This document shows, piece by piece, positions 11,201 through 23,000 of a DNA stretch of 64,000 nucleotides. The stretch comes from Pleurostoma richardsiae. Lineage: Eukaryota > Ascomycota > Sordariomycetes > Calosphaeriales > Pleurostomataceae. The stretch spans positions 124,001-188,000 of the forward strand of contig JANBVO010000053.1 of assembly GCA_030052745.1 (NCBI GenBank), given 5' to 3'. The translations under genes were made by a program, and so were the position numbers. The first letter of the stretch is position 1. Every line of letters starts with the position of its first letter. A model generated the notes under the pieces. It was not told where the DNA came from, searched no databases, and saw only the letters and a program-made list of their open reading frames with translations.

Positions 11201-14200
11201 CCTTCGTCATTGTCACGTCTGGTCCCGGGCCCAGATACCGACTCGGACTAGACGCCGTTTGGCCGCGCGTGCTTTCGGTTGGAACCGTGGGATTACATTG
11301 GGGACTAACATCCGCACTACCCGTACAGGATTCCGTCCTACCTGACCTGGACAGCACCGCGAGAAGAGGAGGCGGACGTACTCCGCAGCACGCAGGTACT
11401 TCCATCTGCCGAAAGCGGCGCTCTGCAGAGAGGAGGTCCTGGCTCGGGGTGCTGCTTACCTAAGGACAGGTTAACCGAGCTTGTCCCGTAACTTGGGCGG
11501 TGGGGGGCACTTGGCTGAAGACCGTTCGTCTCTTTTTCTGCCTTTTCCACATTCAGCTTACCGACCGACTCTGCTCCAGACCAAGAGCCTCGAGGACGAG
11601 CTCATCCGTGCTCTACTTCTTGGCTGGTTCAATTGATCAAGTCCCAGTACTTACTTACTGACTGACAGGCGCCGTTGCTTTGTTCCCAGCTCGCATTGGC
11701 CGACACCAACCAACAATCTGAACTACTGAAGTAGCGAGCTCACCCGCCCGCCCTGCATCTCCTCCTGCAGCACATTCCCATTCGCGACATGCACTGCTGC
11801 AGATTGGAGCTCTCGCCTGCAGGAAGCTCGCCCACCTGGGGCGGGGGAGCCTCTTGGCTTTGACCCTCAAACCCTCGACGTGCGTAGCACTGGCCCTGGG
11901 GCTGATGGACCGGGTTAGTGATTGGGCCAGCCTGCCAATGCAGAAATTTTCTTCGCTGGCCTCCCACGTCCTGTTGCTTAACCCCCACACTCTGCTCTGC
12001 TTTTCTGCTGGCAGACCTGGATTTGAAAATTTCTGACTTCACATTATTAACATCCTCTCTCCCTCCCGCTCCCCAATATTCACGCCTTGACGCGCAGCTG
12101 CCTTAGCAGTGGTCATGCGTGCCATGCATATCGGCGGCTGGCCGTTACACCAGGGCACGGCATCTCCGTGACCTCGAACTGACTCCGAAACACGCACGCC
12201 ACACACCGCCCGTCGTGGGGAAGTGTCCCTCGTCCAACTGCACTGCCTTGACAACCAAGATGGTATCCGCATTGCATACGGGCTATAGGCCGTGGCGTGG
12301 GATGCGTCTCATCCTGGCCTTGCAGCTGCATGGCCCGCCAGAGGAATTCCCCGAGACCGCACCAGCTACCCGGGCGTCCAGCCCTTGCCATCAAGTTGAT
12401 GGTGAATATCTCCAGGATCGGAGGGTCGGCAGAGTCGTATGACTTACAAGGTTTTCGTGTCTTTACGTGCCTGCTCTCCCACTTGGCGAAGCAGAGCGCT
12501 TCCCAGGGATGATCAATCCTTCAGCAGAATCTGCCTTCGGGGCGATCTTCTGCGGATGAGATCACAAGAGCATCCGTGTGGCTTAGTCTCGCTTGGTGCT
12601 GCCGATGCCTCCCAATCTCGTGACCGAGGACAACGCCTCCCACTTCACCCTGCGATAGTGCGATCCCTCGGGCAGGATGGCCTAATCAAAATGACACAGC
12701 AAGCGACAGGTTGGTCGTGTTTCAGCTCAGCGTCTTGAACGAATGATATTTGGGGAAGAGGCCGATTGAGGCTTGCCAGCTGGCACGTTTTCGGACGTGC
12801 AAATCGACATCCGCTGTCACGTACTCCATTGACGCGGATGTTTTCGCTCTGGCATATATTAATCTACGACCCGTTGCTGGGCGCCCGGCTTTGAGAGGTC
12901 GTCTTGGCTATCTTGGAAATTTCGGGAATCAGTTGAGGTCACATTCTTGGTAAAGAGGCACAAGTGGTGAAGGCCGGAGCTTGTGCTTTTGGCTGCTATT
13001 GACAGACAAGAGGCACCATGTCAGATAGCAGTGTGGCTATTGAAAGTTATCTACGGCGGTTTCCGCCTAGGTGGAGCCGGCGGCGCATATCAACTTCTCA
13101 AGAGGTCACTGTGGTGGCCATTGACGTGTTTAGTGTCCAAGACCTACCCCATCTTAACCAGAGTAGGCCTTCTGGTAAGCGTTCGAGTAACAACGAGCCG
13201 AACTTGGAAGCTGTGGACTTGACCCCCGCGTCTCCAATGCACCATCATCTCCGGAGATGCTACTATACAGGGAACGGCTCTAGCGTTGGGAAGTACATAA
13301 TGACCACGTTTACGCGCTTGCCGACGGAATCAGCCAAACTGGATGTTCCAATAAAATACTTGAATACGTATAGTTAACCGGGACACGATGCCGGGTTTGA
13401 TGATCACCTCACCCTCAAGGACAAACGATGGTAGCCATGATAGTAGCTGCGACTATGGACTGCGATTACCATCGAGATTAGGTCATCAGCACGGCATGTT
13501 AGAGTCAACCAGATAGAGAGAGATACGCGAACACCGGCAGATCGTTCGAGCCATCCATCTCCGTTTCCATGATATCAGATCTCCGGGCGATCTGTTGGGA
13601 AGTGTGCGTTGAAGAGCAGGTATATGAGGGCAGCGACGCACGAACTCTGCGTAGAGATATCGATGATGAGAGACATGATGCGTTCGGTTGCCAGACCCAA
13701 AGGCAGTTAAGGCAGCAGGAGATAAGAGGAGGGACCATGCAACCCTCTCTGAGTCTGTCGTTCGGCACCGACCCCCATCACGCAGCAAGCAACCAATCCG
13801 ACGCCGGCGGCGAACCAACGCCTCCCCGGCGGCGGGACGCTAGCTATTTGGCCGGACATTTCTGCATCGAGGGAACGGCAGGACATCGAAGGAGGGGTCC
13901 CGCGGAAGGGATGGGTGCCAAACAGACGTCATGGTGGTTGAATGCAACCAACATGTACAGAGTAGTACTACTGAGGGTGTCAGCGTAGGGCTGGGGTTGG
14001 TGCTCTTCTTCTCCGGAGATTTGGTCCACGGCGTTTCGTTTGCTGGAAAGCGAGGACAGCTGACCGGCTCTTCAGGCGCCCAAAAACGTGCAGGCGTGAT
14101 GCAGGTAAAAGGACCGGCCGGGTTGCAACAGTCTGCTGGCATGGGAAGATGTCACTACTGCCCACGGTCCTAGTGGCTCTATCACAGGTCTCGCCGAGGC

Positions 14201-15436
14201 GCTGGTATCAGTGACTTTTTCTCTCCGGATGGCTGGGAAGTCTTGATATCATCTGTGCAACCGTACAGCGAACTGCGGCGCCCGTCGCCGAGCATGTCAC
14301 CCATCCAGAGGTGCCGTCTGTCGATATACCCTACCTAGCTGCCGTCGTCCTGGTCGGTATTTCTCGGACCCGTAGGCCGGCTCCGCGCCACAGCAACATG
14401 CCAAATATCTAAGAGAGCGAGCTGCTTCTGCCTCTTTCCATCTGCCGGTCCTCAACGGAGTGAGTCCCGGCCGTCACTCGGACAACAGGGAGGAGAGGAG
14501 GCATTCGTTGGGATCATACGATGAGCGAATCCGGCAGGTAGACGCGTGAAGCACTCCTTTCTCCGAAGTGGTCGTCGGTCGCCTCTACTGCCGCAGGTTT
14601 GCATCACACCTTCTCCACGACCTGCGCATCATGGATCCGTCGTGGAGGAGGTGGTGGTGCTGCTGCTGCCGGTGGACGGGACTCTTTTCCCTTACCCAGC
14701 GCTGGTCGGCATCTGGGGAACCGCTGACCGGGCTGACCCGCGGCTTGCCGCTCCGAGCTGCTTTCGTCTCTCTCGGATGTCGTCATGCCATGTGAGCCGG
14801 GGCGTTCCGCTGGCCCCAGCTTTTGTTCCCCTCACGTCGCGCTCCGTCCGCCCTTTCGTCTGTCTCATGTGCGCTCTTGCTTGCTTGCGACTGTAACTAG
14901 CGACTCGTCACACGTGGAACTGGAGGGCCGTTCCCGCCGCCTGTGCCGTCGTCGCTGAGCTAAGACTGAGTGAGGACTGGGTCTCTTCGCATCCGCGTAA
15001 GACTCGACATCCATTGCTCTTCAAGGCGCTTGCGAGCCGCCCCCTGTGACTGACCTACCTCCGCTCTGACCGCTCTTCAATTGGCCTGCCACAGATCCCT
15101 TTCCCTCACCATCCTCTGTCTGTGTCTCGCTAGTGGATCCCGACGGAAGCATCCCCCTCCTTTTCTCATCAACCCGCCCCCCCGGAACCGTCCGATATGG
15201 CGGCGACGCTGCCGCCGAGTCCCGAAAACAAGGCACCGGAGGCTTCTGCCGCGGATCCCGACAGGTGCGTTGCGTTGGCCTTACCCACCGCCATCCGTAA
15301 TTCCGCGAGACACCGCCGCAGTGCTTCCGGGTTTCCGTATCGACCTCGTCGACGGTCTGGAACCTCGATCCTCACCATGCCTGCCCCCTCTCCCCATTCC
15401 CCCTACGCCCCCTCATTCCTTCTAGAGGCTGCATAG
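5279..15436. other. 10-kb gene-free region between divergent copper-fist and reductase genes
   Basis: No convincing coding region in 10 kb. Open frames up to 235 codons (for example 5961-6668 minus, 9858-10520 plus, 13018-13377 plus) are low-complexity or Pro/Ser/Arg-rich, overlap each other on both strands and match no family I know. The part near 5.3-7.2 kb is rich in short repeats: GGAT repeats near 6845-6862, a C-rich block at 6999-7070, CTCTG repeats near 7107-7126 and ATGCAG-type repeats near 7132-7160. It must contain promoter and leader sequence for the copper-fist gene on its left end and for the reductase gene on its right end. A noncoding transcript is possible but cannot be shown from sequence alone. 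Confidence 0.55.
6999..7070 (-). repeat. G-quadruplex motif / poly-C block
   Basis: On the plus strand this is a run of C-tracts: CCCTCCCC, three units of about CCAACCCT, and an uninterrupted run of 16 C at 7047-7062. On the minus strand, which is the coding strand of the copper-fist gene 1.8 kb away, it gives at least five G3-G4 tracts with loops of five nt or less next to a G16 run, which fits the standard intramolecular G-quadruplex rule. The run is also prone to replication slippage, so its length may vary or be a sequencing artefact. Confidence 0.75.
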
Positions 15437-16893
15437 ATGGGATTGATGGCTGACGACGAAGCATCCAGGCCGGTCAACATCGTCTTCGTTGGCGCGGGTG
15501 CAGTCGGCTGCTTCTACGCCTCGAGGCTGCATCATGTACGTCGGGGTAGCTCCGAAGGGGATGTGTTGTCTATTAGCTGCCGCGGTTGATCATGAATTCA
15601 TGTTGATGCATCTACTCCCCCCCCTTTCCGCTTCGCTCTAGGAGAGAGATTGCACAGGGAGGGGGGATACGTGTAGGCGCACTGCCAGGTTTTCCCAGTG
15701 GATACCTGGATACCCTGCTGCCACATCCCGTAAGCTGCGTTGAATAGCAACACACGCGTCTGTCATTGGGAACAGGAAGAACTCCCCTGCCTGTCTCGAG
15801 CCGCGGCTAACATTGTCTTCCTCCTCTCCCGCGACTAGCCGCAGCACAACATCCATGTGTCCCTCATCGCCCGCTCCAACTATGCCGTGCTGGCCCGGGA
15901 CGGCGTGAAGCTCCAGACCCACTCCTTCGGGGACTACACCTTCACGCCGCACGCCGTGTTCCCCTCCGTGGCGGCGGCGGCGACCCGGCATCTCCCTCGG
16001 CGGAGCCAAGGCGCTGGGACTTCGTCATCGTGACGACCAAGGCACTGCCGGACCGGCAGGACGACTCGGCCACCATCGCGCCGCTGGTCGGCCCCGGCAC
16101 CACGGTCGTCCTGATCCAAAACGGGGTCGGCGTCGAGGAGCCTTACCGCCGGCGCTTCCCGCGCGCCCCCATCGCCAGCGGCGTGACCCTCGTCAGCGCC
16201 GAGCAAGTCTCCCAGGGCCTCATCCGCCAGAACCGCTGGACGCGGATGCACCTAGGCCCTTACACCGACTCCGCCTCCTCTGAGCCGTCCGCCTCCCCAG
16301 ACTCTGTCGTCACCAGCCACACCGGCGGCAACGTCGATGACGAGGGTGGCAGCCGCGCAGACTCCTCCACGTCCGACCTCGCGGACCGCGGCGCCGACGC
16401 CGTGCGCCGCCTGGCCGGCTGGTGGGCGCGGCTGGGCGGCGTCCGCGACGTCGAGGCCCTGGACGAGGTGGCGCTGCAGACCATCCGGTGGCACAAGCTG
16501 ACCATCAACGCGGCCATGAACCCCTCGGCCGTGCTGTCCGGCGGCCGCGGCAACGCCGACATGGTGTCGGACCCGGAGCTGCGCGCCCACCTGCGCGGGG
16601 TCATGGACGAGATCTGGGCCGCCGCCCCGCGCGTGCTCGGCCGCCCGTTCCCGGCGGACCTGGCGCGCCCGGACAGGATCCTGCGCAGCACGGAGAGGAA
16701 CGTCGGCGCGCGGCCGAGCATGCTGCTCGACTGGGAGGCCGGGCGGCCGCTGGAGCTCGAGGTCATCCTGGGCAACCCGGTGAGGATCGCGAGGGCCAAG
16801 GGGGTGGAGCTGCCGAGGATGCAGAGCTTGTATGCGCTGCTGAAGAGCGCGCAGGCGGTGCGGGAGCAGAAGGCGAAGAAGGGGAAGCTGTGA
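15437..16893 (+). pseudogene. 2-dehydropantoate 2-reductase family (ApbA/PanE-like), reading frame interrupted
   Basis: Ketopantoate reductase fold enzyme (NADPH reduction of 2-dehydropantoate or a related keto acid). Exon 1 is 15437-15535 and holds the Rossmann motif IVFVGAGAVGCFYASRL (GxGxxG). A 303-nt intron ends at 15838, and exon 2 continues in phase with HVSLIARSNYAVLARDGVKL. Homology in this frame stops near residue 78, where the frame would end at a TGA at 16031-16033. It resumes one frame over as WDFVIVTTKALPDRQDD, VVLIQNGVG and the C-terminal substrate domain (TIRWHKLTINAAMNPSAVL) to the stop at 16893. Adding one base in the GCG run near 15970-15983 would restore about 384 codons. 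This may be a true one-base deletion or a sequencing error. A GT...AG stretch at 15968-16005 could be called as an intron that restores phase, but it is 38 nt long, GC-rich and has no branch site. A Ser/Asp/Gly-rich insert of about 40 residues separates the two domains. Confidence 0.8.
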
Positions 16894-17422
16894 GGAGAGT
16901 AGAGGGCTTGAGATAGTGGCAAGGGGTGGTTGAGGAGCTGACATGGCAGATGGAGACTGTTGTTCGGGATATCACAGGACTCGAGATCCGCTATCGCGGC
17001 AGGAACTGTATGGATCTGTATAGCACATATAATTCATCGAAAGTTCCGTTTCACAGGCTATCATCATCGACTCCCTATCTGAGAACGCAACCTGCCCAAC
17101 TCCCATCCATTTCCTTCATTATGCCAGCTCTCCCAAGAGTCCATGGTCGAGCCACCCAGTCCCATTGACTGATAAGCTCAGCAGTCATGATCGATGACTA
17201 ACATGATGAGCCTTTCGCTCCCGGTAGTATACAATATAATCCCATACAGCATGAGCAAAGAATATCGACAGATCTAGACAACTCTTTCGCAACTAATACC
17301 GCACGGGAGATGCGACACTCCCCACCAGTAAGGTCTACAGCAGGTTTAGATGAGGTCTGCTGCTGCATTCCGAGACTGGTCAGTAAAGAGGACGTCAGTC
17401 AATTGTGAGTCGTGTCTGCACC
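16894..17422. other. Convergent intergenic region
   Basis: This is 529 bp between the stop codons of two convergent genes, presumably two overlapping 3' UTRs. Several AATAAT- and ATATAAT-like A/T-rich stretches near 17025 and 17230 could serve polyadenylation. No gene is seen. Confidence 0.5.
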
Positions 17423-20011
17423 CTATGAAGACGAAAGACTAAGCGCATTCAGGTATCCGCGACGGAGCATGTCGCGTGGGTCAAAGCCCAGTTGCTCGTA
17501 GGACCTGTTCAGACGTAACAGCGCCTCTCCAATCTTGTCTTCCGATGCCGTCGTAGTTGAGCCCGCAGTCCCCGTGGCCGTCGCCAGGTCGGCGAGATGC
17601 TGCAAGCTCTGGCTGGCCGTTGCCTCAACGCCGGAGCTGGTAGAGGGCCGGACGCTCGCGGCGATCCGATCGCGGATGGCACGATCCCAGGGGGAGGGAG
17701 CAATGTTGGATTCCATTATCTCCTTGAGGAGCCTGTTGGCTTCGTCTCTCGTGTTGTCCACTTTGGCCAGCTGCAGAAGACAGAGCGTCGCCAAGCAGGT
17801 GAAGTGATGGTTGAGAGGGCTGAGCAACGAGGTGAACTCGAGCAGTAGGCCGACTGTCCCTTTTGCAGCCCACAGAGCGTCTGCAGACAGAGACGCCGGG
17901 TTGAGTAGATAGGTGATCAGACGGCAGTGCCAGTAGGAGAGGTGTAGCACAGGGTTCGTGGCTGGCGTGATGTCATCGGGAAGATCAGCTCGCCAGAGCT
18001 CCATATTTGCGTGCAGGGGACCAGAGATTGCTGCAAGAGACGCCAAGGGAGCATTGATAGACGGTTGTAACTGGCCCAAGATGTACCCAAGCACTTCTAC
18101 AGTTAGTTCAAGTGGCTCTGTATGGCGGGAAGCAAGATAAAACTCACAAATGAAGCGATAGCTGGCCTCTCCCAGAACTCTCTTCAGACCAGCATCAATG
18201 ACAACAGTGTCGTTAGAAATCAACAAAGGAGTGCCAGTACTGATAGCGTTCCAACGATCGAGAAGAACCAGAGTCCACCAAGCCCGAGTCTTCAGAAGGC
18301 TCTCCGCGTCGGGGTCAGATTCACTGCTTACATTCCAGTCATCGTTTGCTAGATGCAGCGACATCGAGTAAGCGACTCCAGCAGCCCGTCCCAGGAGAGC
18401 AGCTTTCTGTGACCCGCTCCGCTGCCCGGGAGAGGCAGGGCCTAGGCTGTCAGCCTCGATGATCATTAGGAGCAGAGTCTGCAAGTGCACCAAGTCGCTA
18501 ATTCCTGAGTGGTCGTCGGTCTCAGCCTCCCAATCTGCTAGTAGGCGATTCGCGTTACGAGCATCTCCTTGAGGTCCGGGAACAGCAAACGGGTGGACCG
18601 CGGCGTTGAGCGCCTCAATGAAGGCTTCCCGCAGCAACAGAGGGCACTGGAAGACGTCCACCTCTGTGCGGGCCTTTGTGCTCGGCAGGAATGGAAAGAT
18701 GTGATGAATAATACCAAGGTAACTGCCAAGTACGTCAGCGAAGGTAAAGCAAAGAGTCTGTGCCATAGTCTCACCCTTGGAAGACACCTTCATCGATCTC
18801 ACGGCCTTCGTCAGGCGGGGTCCCTGGAAGTCCGTCCATCCTAGCAGCAGGTCTTGCAGACACTGGGGAATCAACATTGGGCAGGACGGGTTTAGGAGCA
18901 AGCGTGGCCGCAGAATAAGGTGTGCGATATTGGTCAGGTGTCTGGTAGGGGTGGCCAAGTCGCGGCTCCGATCCCCATGTAGCATTCTTGCCTGCAGCTG
19001 GCGTCTCGAAGGCGTCGCCAGAGATGCTCGAATAAGGTCGCTTCCTGGAGTTCTCGTCGAGATGAAGCGAAGGCGAATACGCATCAGCAGACTCTCTTCT
19101 AGACAAGCCTGACAAATCGAGCACTTCTGCAGTAGCCTGCCCACCTAGCTTCCCCTCGATGGAGTGGATACGGTCGGCAAGCTCCTTGATATACCTGCCA
19201 TCTGTGTTAGAATAGCCACAGCCGAGAGAGAAGAACAAAACCGGAGGCGGGTAAAACATAAAGGCGCCGCTCACCCTTTGCTAGGCCCTCGCTTTTGTGG
19301 CACACGGCTGAACAAACACCGAATCGCAGAACGTCGGCAGTTTGAGCATGGCTCGTCCCCACCCTCTGAAGGTGCATCACACTTCACCTTCTTCCTGCGA
19401 CACTCGTCGCATGCACGGGAGACCTTTGACCTCTTACGAGGAGGGATATTATCCACAGAATACTGATGAGACTGGGGCATACCCATCTGGACGTGAGGAG
19501 GAAGGTGTGACGGCGGTGGAGGGGGATTCTCGACATAGTGGTGAGCCTGAGCAGCCTCAGGATGGGGCATAACATTCTGAAGGTTAGGATCGGAATGGAG
19601 ACTGGGGTCTTGGTTGGGCATGGCCTGGAGACCGCGATCCTGGTTCTGGAGATTCTGGAGACTCTGCAGACTGGGATCATGTTGGTCGAGAGCGTCCTCT
19701 TCCACGGTATGCGAAGTTCCCATCATTGATCCAAGGCCTCCCGTTGCAAGATCTCGTGTCAGCTGAGCAGCAAGTTGCAACTCTTCTGCGCTCACAGAAG
19801 GCCGCTGAGTCTGCTGCTGAGGAGTGGGCGGTTGTGGCTCCTGCGGATCCTGCATCTCCATATGGTGATCACGCTGGGCTGTGTTATAGAATGGGCCGTC
19901 ATCTTGGCCATCTGTTGGTGACGGATACTGCTGCATCACGACTTCTTCTGGAGCATCTCCAGGTTCTCGCTTTTCCATGAAGGTTGATGTTTGCGGAAGC
20001 GGATGCTGCAC
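17423..20011 (-). CDS. Zn(II)2Cys6 transcription factor, RGT1/COL-26-like
   Basis: Fungal binuclear zinc-cluster regulator of 818 residues in three exons: 20011-19275, 19194-18775 and 18722-17423; both introns (80 and 52 nt) keep phase. The first 190 residues are Gln/Pro-rich. The cluster spans C201-C232 with spacing C-x2-C-x6-C-x10-C-x2-C-x6-C, followed by KRGPSKGYIKELADRI. That linker and short dimerisation helix is typical of the RGT1 group, which in yeast represses hexose transporters and in filamentous fungi controls glucose and cellulase signalling. The fungal-specific middle homology region runs from about residue 390 to 700 (HIFPFLPSTKAR, TRAWWTLVLLDRW). Inside exon 3, 18148-18095 reads GTGAGT...CTAACTGTAGAAG; it is a stop-free 54-nt stretch that may be a further intron, since removing it joins YRFI to LGYILG as expected for the fold. 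The family-level call is firm; the orthology is not. Confidence 0.85.
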
Positions 20012-23000
20012 GGAGCTGAGACGGAAACTAGTGACCAGAGACAGGCAGTTGATTCTGGTGCTGTGGATAGATATAGATGGTTTCGACTTCGTCGACGAAT
20101 GTGGCAGGGCAGCTTGGACAGATCCTATTACGCGACACGAGTCCGCGATCGACGATGGTGAGAGCTGTTTTGCCCACGCGACAACCGCGATCGAAAGACG
20201 CCGAGTTCAGAGATCGCGTGGCCGGCGTCCTCTACCCGCGGAGAAACAGGAAGAATGGCAGTGATGAAAGTGTCGCGATGGTGCAGTTACAAAGTGCAAA
20301 GCATGGACAAGTCGTCTTGGAACGCGACGAAGATGTTAGCGCATGAACACCCAACAGAGAATGATTCCAATTGAAATGTTTATTCAGGAAACTGCAGGCC
20401 TAATGCGACAAGTAGAAGACAGCATCACCAACGCAACAGGACAATGGGCAATGGTGGAGCGCGCCATCACCATCGTGTTGCGTTGTGGCTGCGCGAGCAG
20501 AGAAGCGCCAAGGAACAAAAGCATCGAGCGTACCTCTTTGGTTTTAGGATGTCGATGATATTCCGATGGAATATCTGATGATGCTGTTTCCGCTGCGGAA
20601 GAGGAAGAACCAGCGGCCGAGGTGAGGACGGAGGTTTTGACGGAGCGGAAAGCGGGCGAACAGGAAAATTCTTTTTGCAGACGCGGCCAAAGGTTCCGGG
20701 TTTTCTGGGTGGGACAAGGGAGCTTGAGCTTGGACCACCCGACCGACCTGAGGTACTCACCTGAAAACGGTACCTTTCATTGGTAGGACGTACCTCTGCC
20801 CTTGCTCCGGCCTTCGCACCAGGATCGCACACTTAAATGTCCCCAAACTGATAGAGGACCTGAGCGGGATGTCAAGACTACCTTATAATGCAGAGGATAG
20901 GGGTTCCCCTAGTAAATAAAAAGTCGAGTGGCACCAGCTGTGCTCCGTTTGACAAGCAGCCTTGAACGAAGTCGCTCTGCGAGACGGGAATGGAAAAAGG
21001 TATTTGCGTTCACCGAGCAGAGCAAAGACATGGATGACCCGCTTTTCTTGAAGGAGAGGCGGCCCGGCGTAGTCGACGTAGCCCCACTATGAAATTGTTA
21101 GTGATCTGCTCCAACCAATGATATCGTCCCTCCTGCAGACGCACCTCGTACCCTCGAAGCTGTTTAAGCGGCCCTTTCTGATTCCACGCGCAGTCCAACT
21201 GTCCAGAGTCGATATGGTAGGCATCAGTTCCCCTGCTGGAGTTGGCCGGACTTCGGGCTACTGTCCCCGGGTCAGCTGGTGAAGGCTCAACGGGTTTCCA
21301 ATGGGGAAAGGTCAGCCAGACACGAACCCGTCGAGAAGCTTTCATCAAGCGCTGCACTGAGAGTGTGGTCCAGACCCTTGGAGTCAAGGCGTTTTGTTCG
21401 AGCAGGTGCAGCTTCCGTTATAGGCGATTTTATCACTTGAACCGTGCCAAGACTTGCTCTTGGCTCTGGTGCCCTTGACAATGGCTCCCTTTCCAGATCG
21501 TTGCGCTTATTAGCCGTAACCGCGAAGGCGTGACACTGTCTTGATGGAGCACCATGTTCCGGGCATGAAGGTACCAGCTCCCGACTCTGCTGAGTCCCGC
21601 GATAGCTTCGTCTTTGCATCAAACTTTCCAGATAGCCCCTGCATAACCTACGATCTCGGCGGTGGCATCCGGGTACACTTGCTGCGGTCTTTTTCTCGGT
21701 GTCCGACCATTTCCTTATGCCTGTTGGACTTGGCGGGAGATTCGATGAGTCAGAATGGGCTTTGTGATGCTTAGGTCCTGGAGACCGCTCGAGCAGGCAG
21801 TCCCGGTGGTCTTTGCCCAGGAAGTCAAGCTGCTGTCTCCCATGATCTCTGGCATCAGTGCCAGTGCACGATACGGACAAAGTTGCTACGGCAGTACACC
21901 GTTGTTATATAACGAGCTACCTGCGGTCTCTATGTCAATCAAGTTCCGATTGGCCAGTCTCTCGGTTCCCCGACGTGATATTAGGCCATTCGTGTGCCAT
22001 GAGGGGGCCACTAGGCCTGATATACACCCGGCTAGTCATTCCTGCTAGGATATCGCACATGTGCTAGAGATGTGCATATTCCTGGCTGTTGGCAAGGCCG
22101 CATGTCGAGAAAGCAGTTTGGTGGAAGAATATCTCCCGGCCGACTTCGGATGGCTCTCCAGGTTGAGAATTGCGGCTGCTGGTCAGGGGGACTCAATCAT
22201 CACGTTCGGCCTTATTCCAATTCCCTCTACAGTCCCAAAAAGGGGCAAACCAAGGCCTACATAATTCTCATGGCTGAAGCTTCCCTCTGCATCTCGGATG
22301 GATCCTCTATGCCATGTCGACTTGTCTTCTGCAAGGGAGACCACATTTTATCTAGTGATAACATCGTCCATGTATAGTTGGGCAGTGAAACACAGGCATA
22401 CGACTTCCGCTTCGTTCTCCTGGTTTCCCATCCTCCTTTCTCCACTCAGGCTTGTTAGAAACATACCTATAAAATGAATGTTACAATTACAAGTACCTAC
22501 ATACCCCTTCCGTGAAGTCAGGGATAGATTGGTCAACATCCCACGCCGCATGATCAGGATCGCTCAGGTGCGGGAAGGCCTGAAGTCCGTGGAAGGCGCA
22601 AAGTTGCTCGAAGACTCCTGGACAACGGGGTCACTGCCGTTATCGCTTTTCGACTTCACTGTCTTATATTTTCATCAACAAGCGAGCCCCGGGAGATGTA
22701 TGCGGCCGTTCACCTTGTAAAACTGATCTCCCCGGATCACTCCATGGGGTTCGAAATCTAGACAGTCACACAAACAACTCGAAAGCACCGCCTAAGAATA
22801 CACATTCCATAGGAAAGTCCTTTGACTCTACCATCGATTTGGGACTCCGAGAATATTCGAGTCGCACTTGAGCCGTTGGATGTTTCCTTGAAATCTGTCG
22901 CGGGAAGGTGGCGGCTAAACACATCCGCAGGAAGGCCAGGATATGCCTTAACCGTCTATAGATGCTCAATGTCCGCTGACTACATCATCGCTATAGCAAA

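Noticed and set aside
13018-13377. 119-codon plus-strand frame as a small gene
   Set aside because: No recognisable motif, no obvious conserved structure, and an overlapping frame of similar length at 12983-13222.
15197-15436. MAATLPPSPENKAPEA frame as an extra 5' exon of the reductase gene
   Set aside because: An in-frame TAG stands directly before the reductase ATG, and no donor/acceptor pair I tried joins the two in phase without a stop. It may be an upstream ORF in the leader.
16252-16944. Long minus-strand open frames (up to 230 codons) opposite the reductase gene
   Set aside because: They mirror a GC-rich coding strand with strong third-position bias; the translations are Arg/Ala/His/Gln-rich without motifs. 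They are shadows of the reductase exon.
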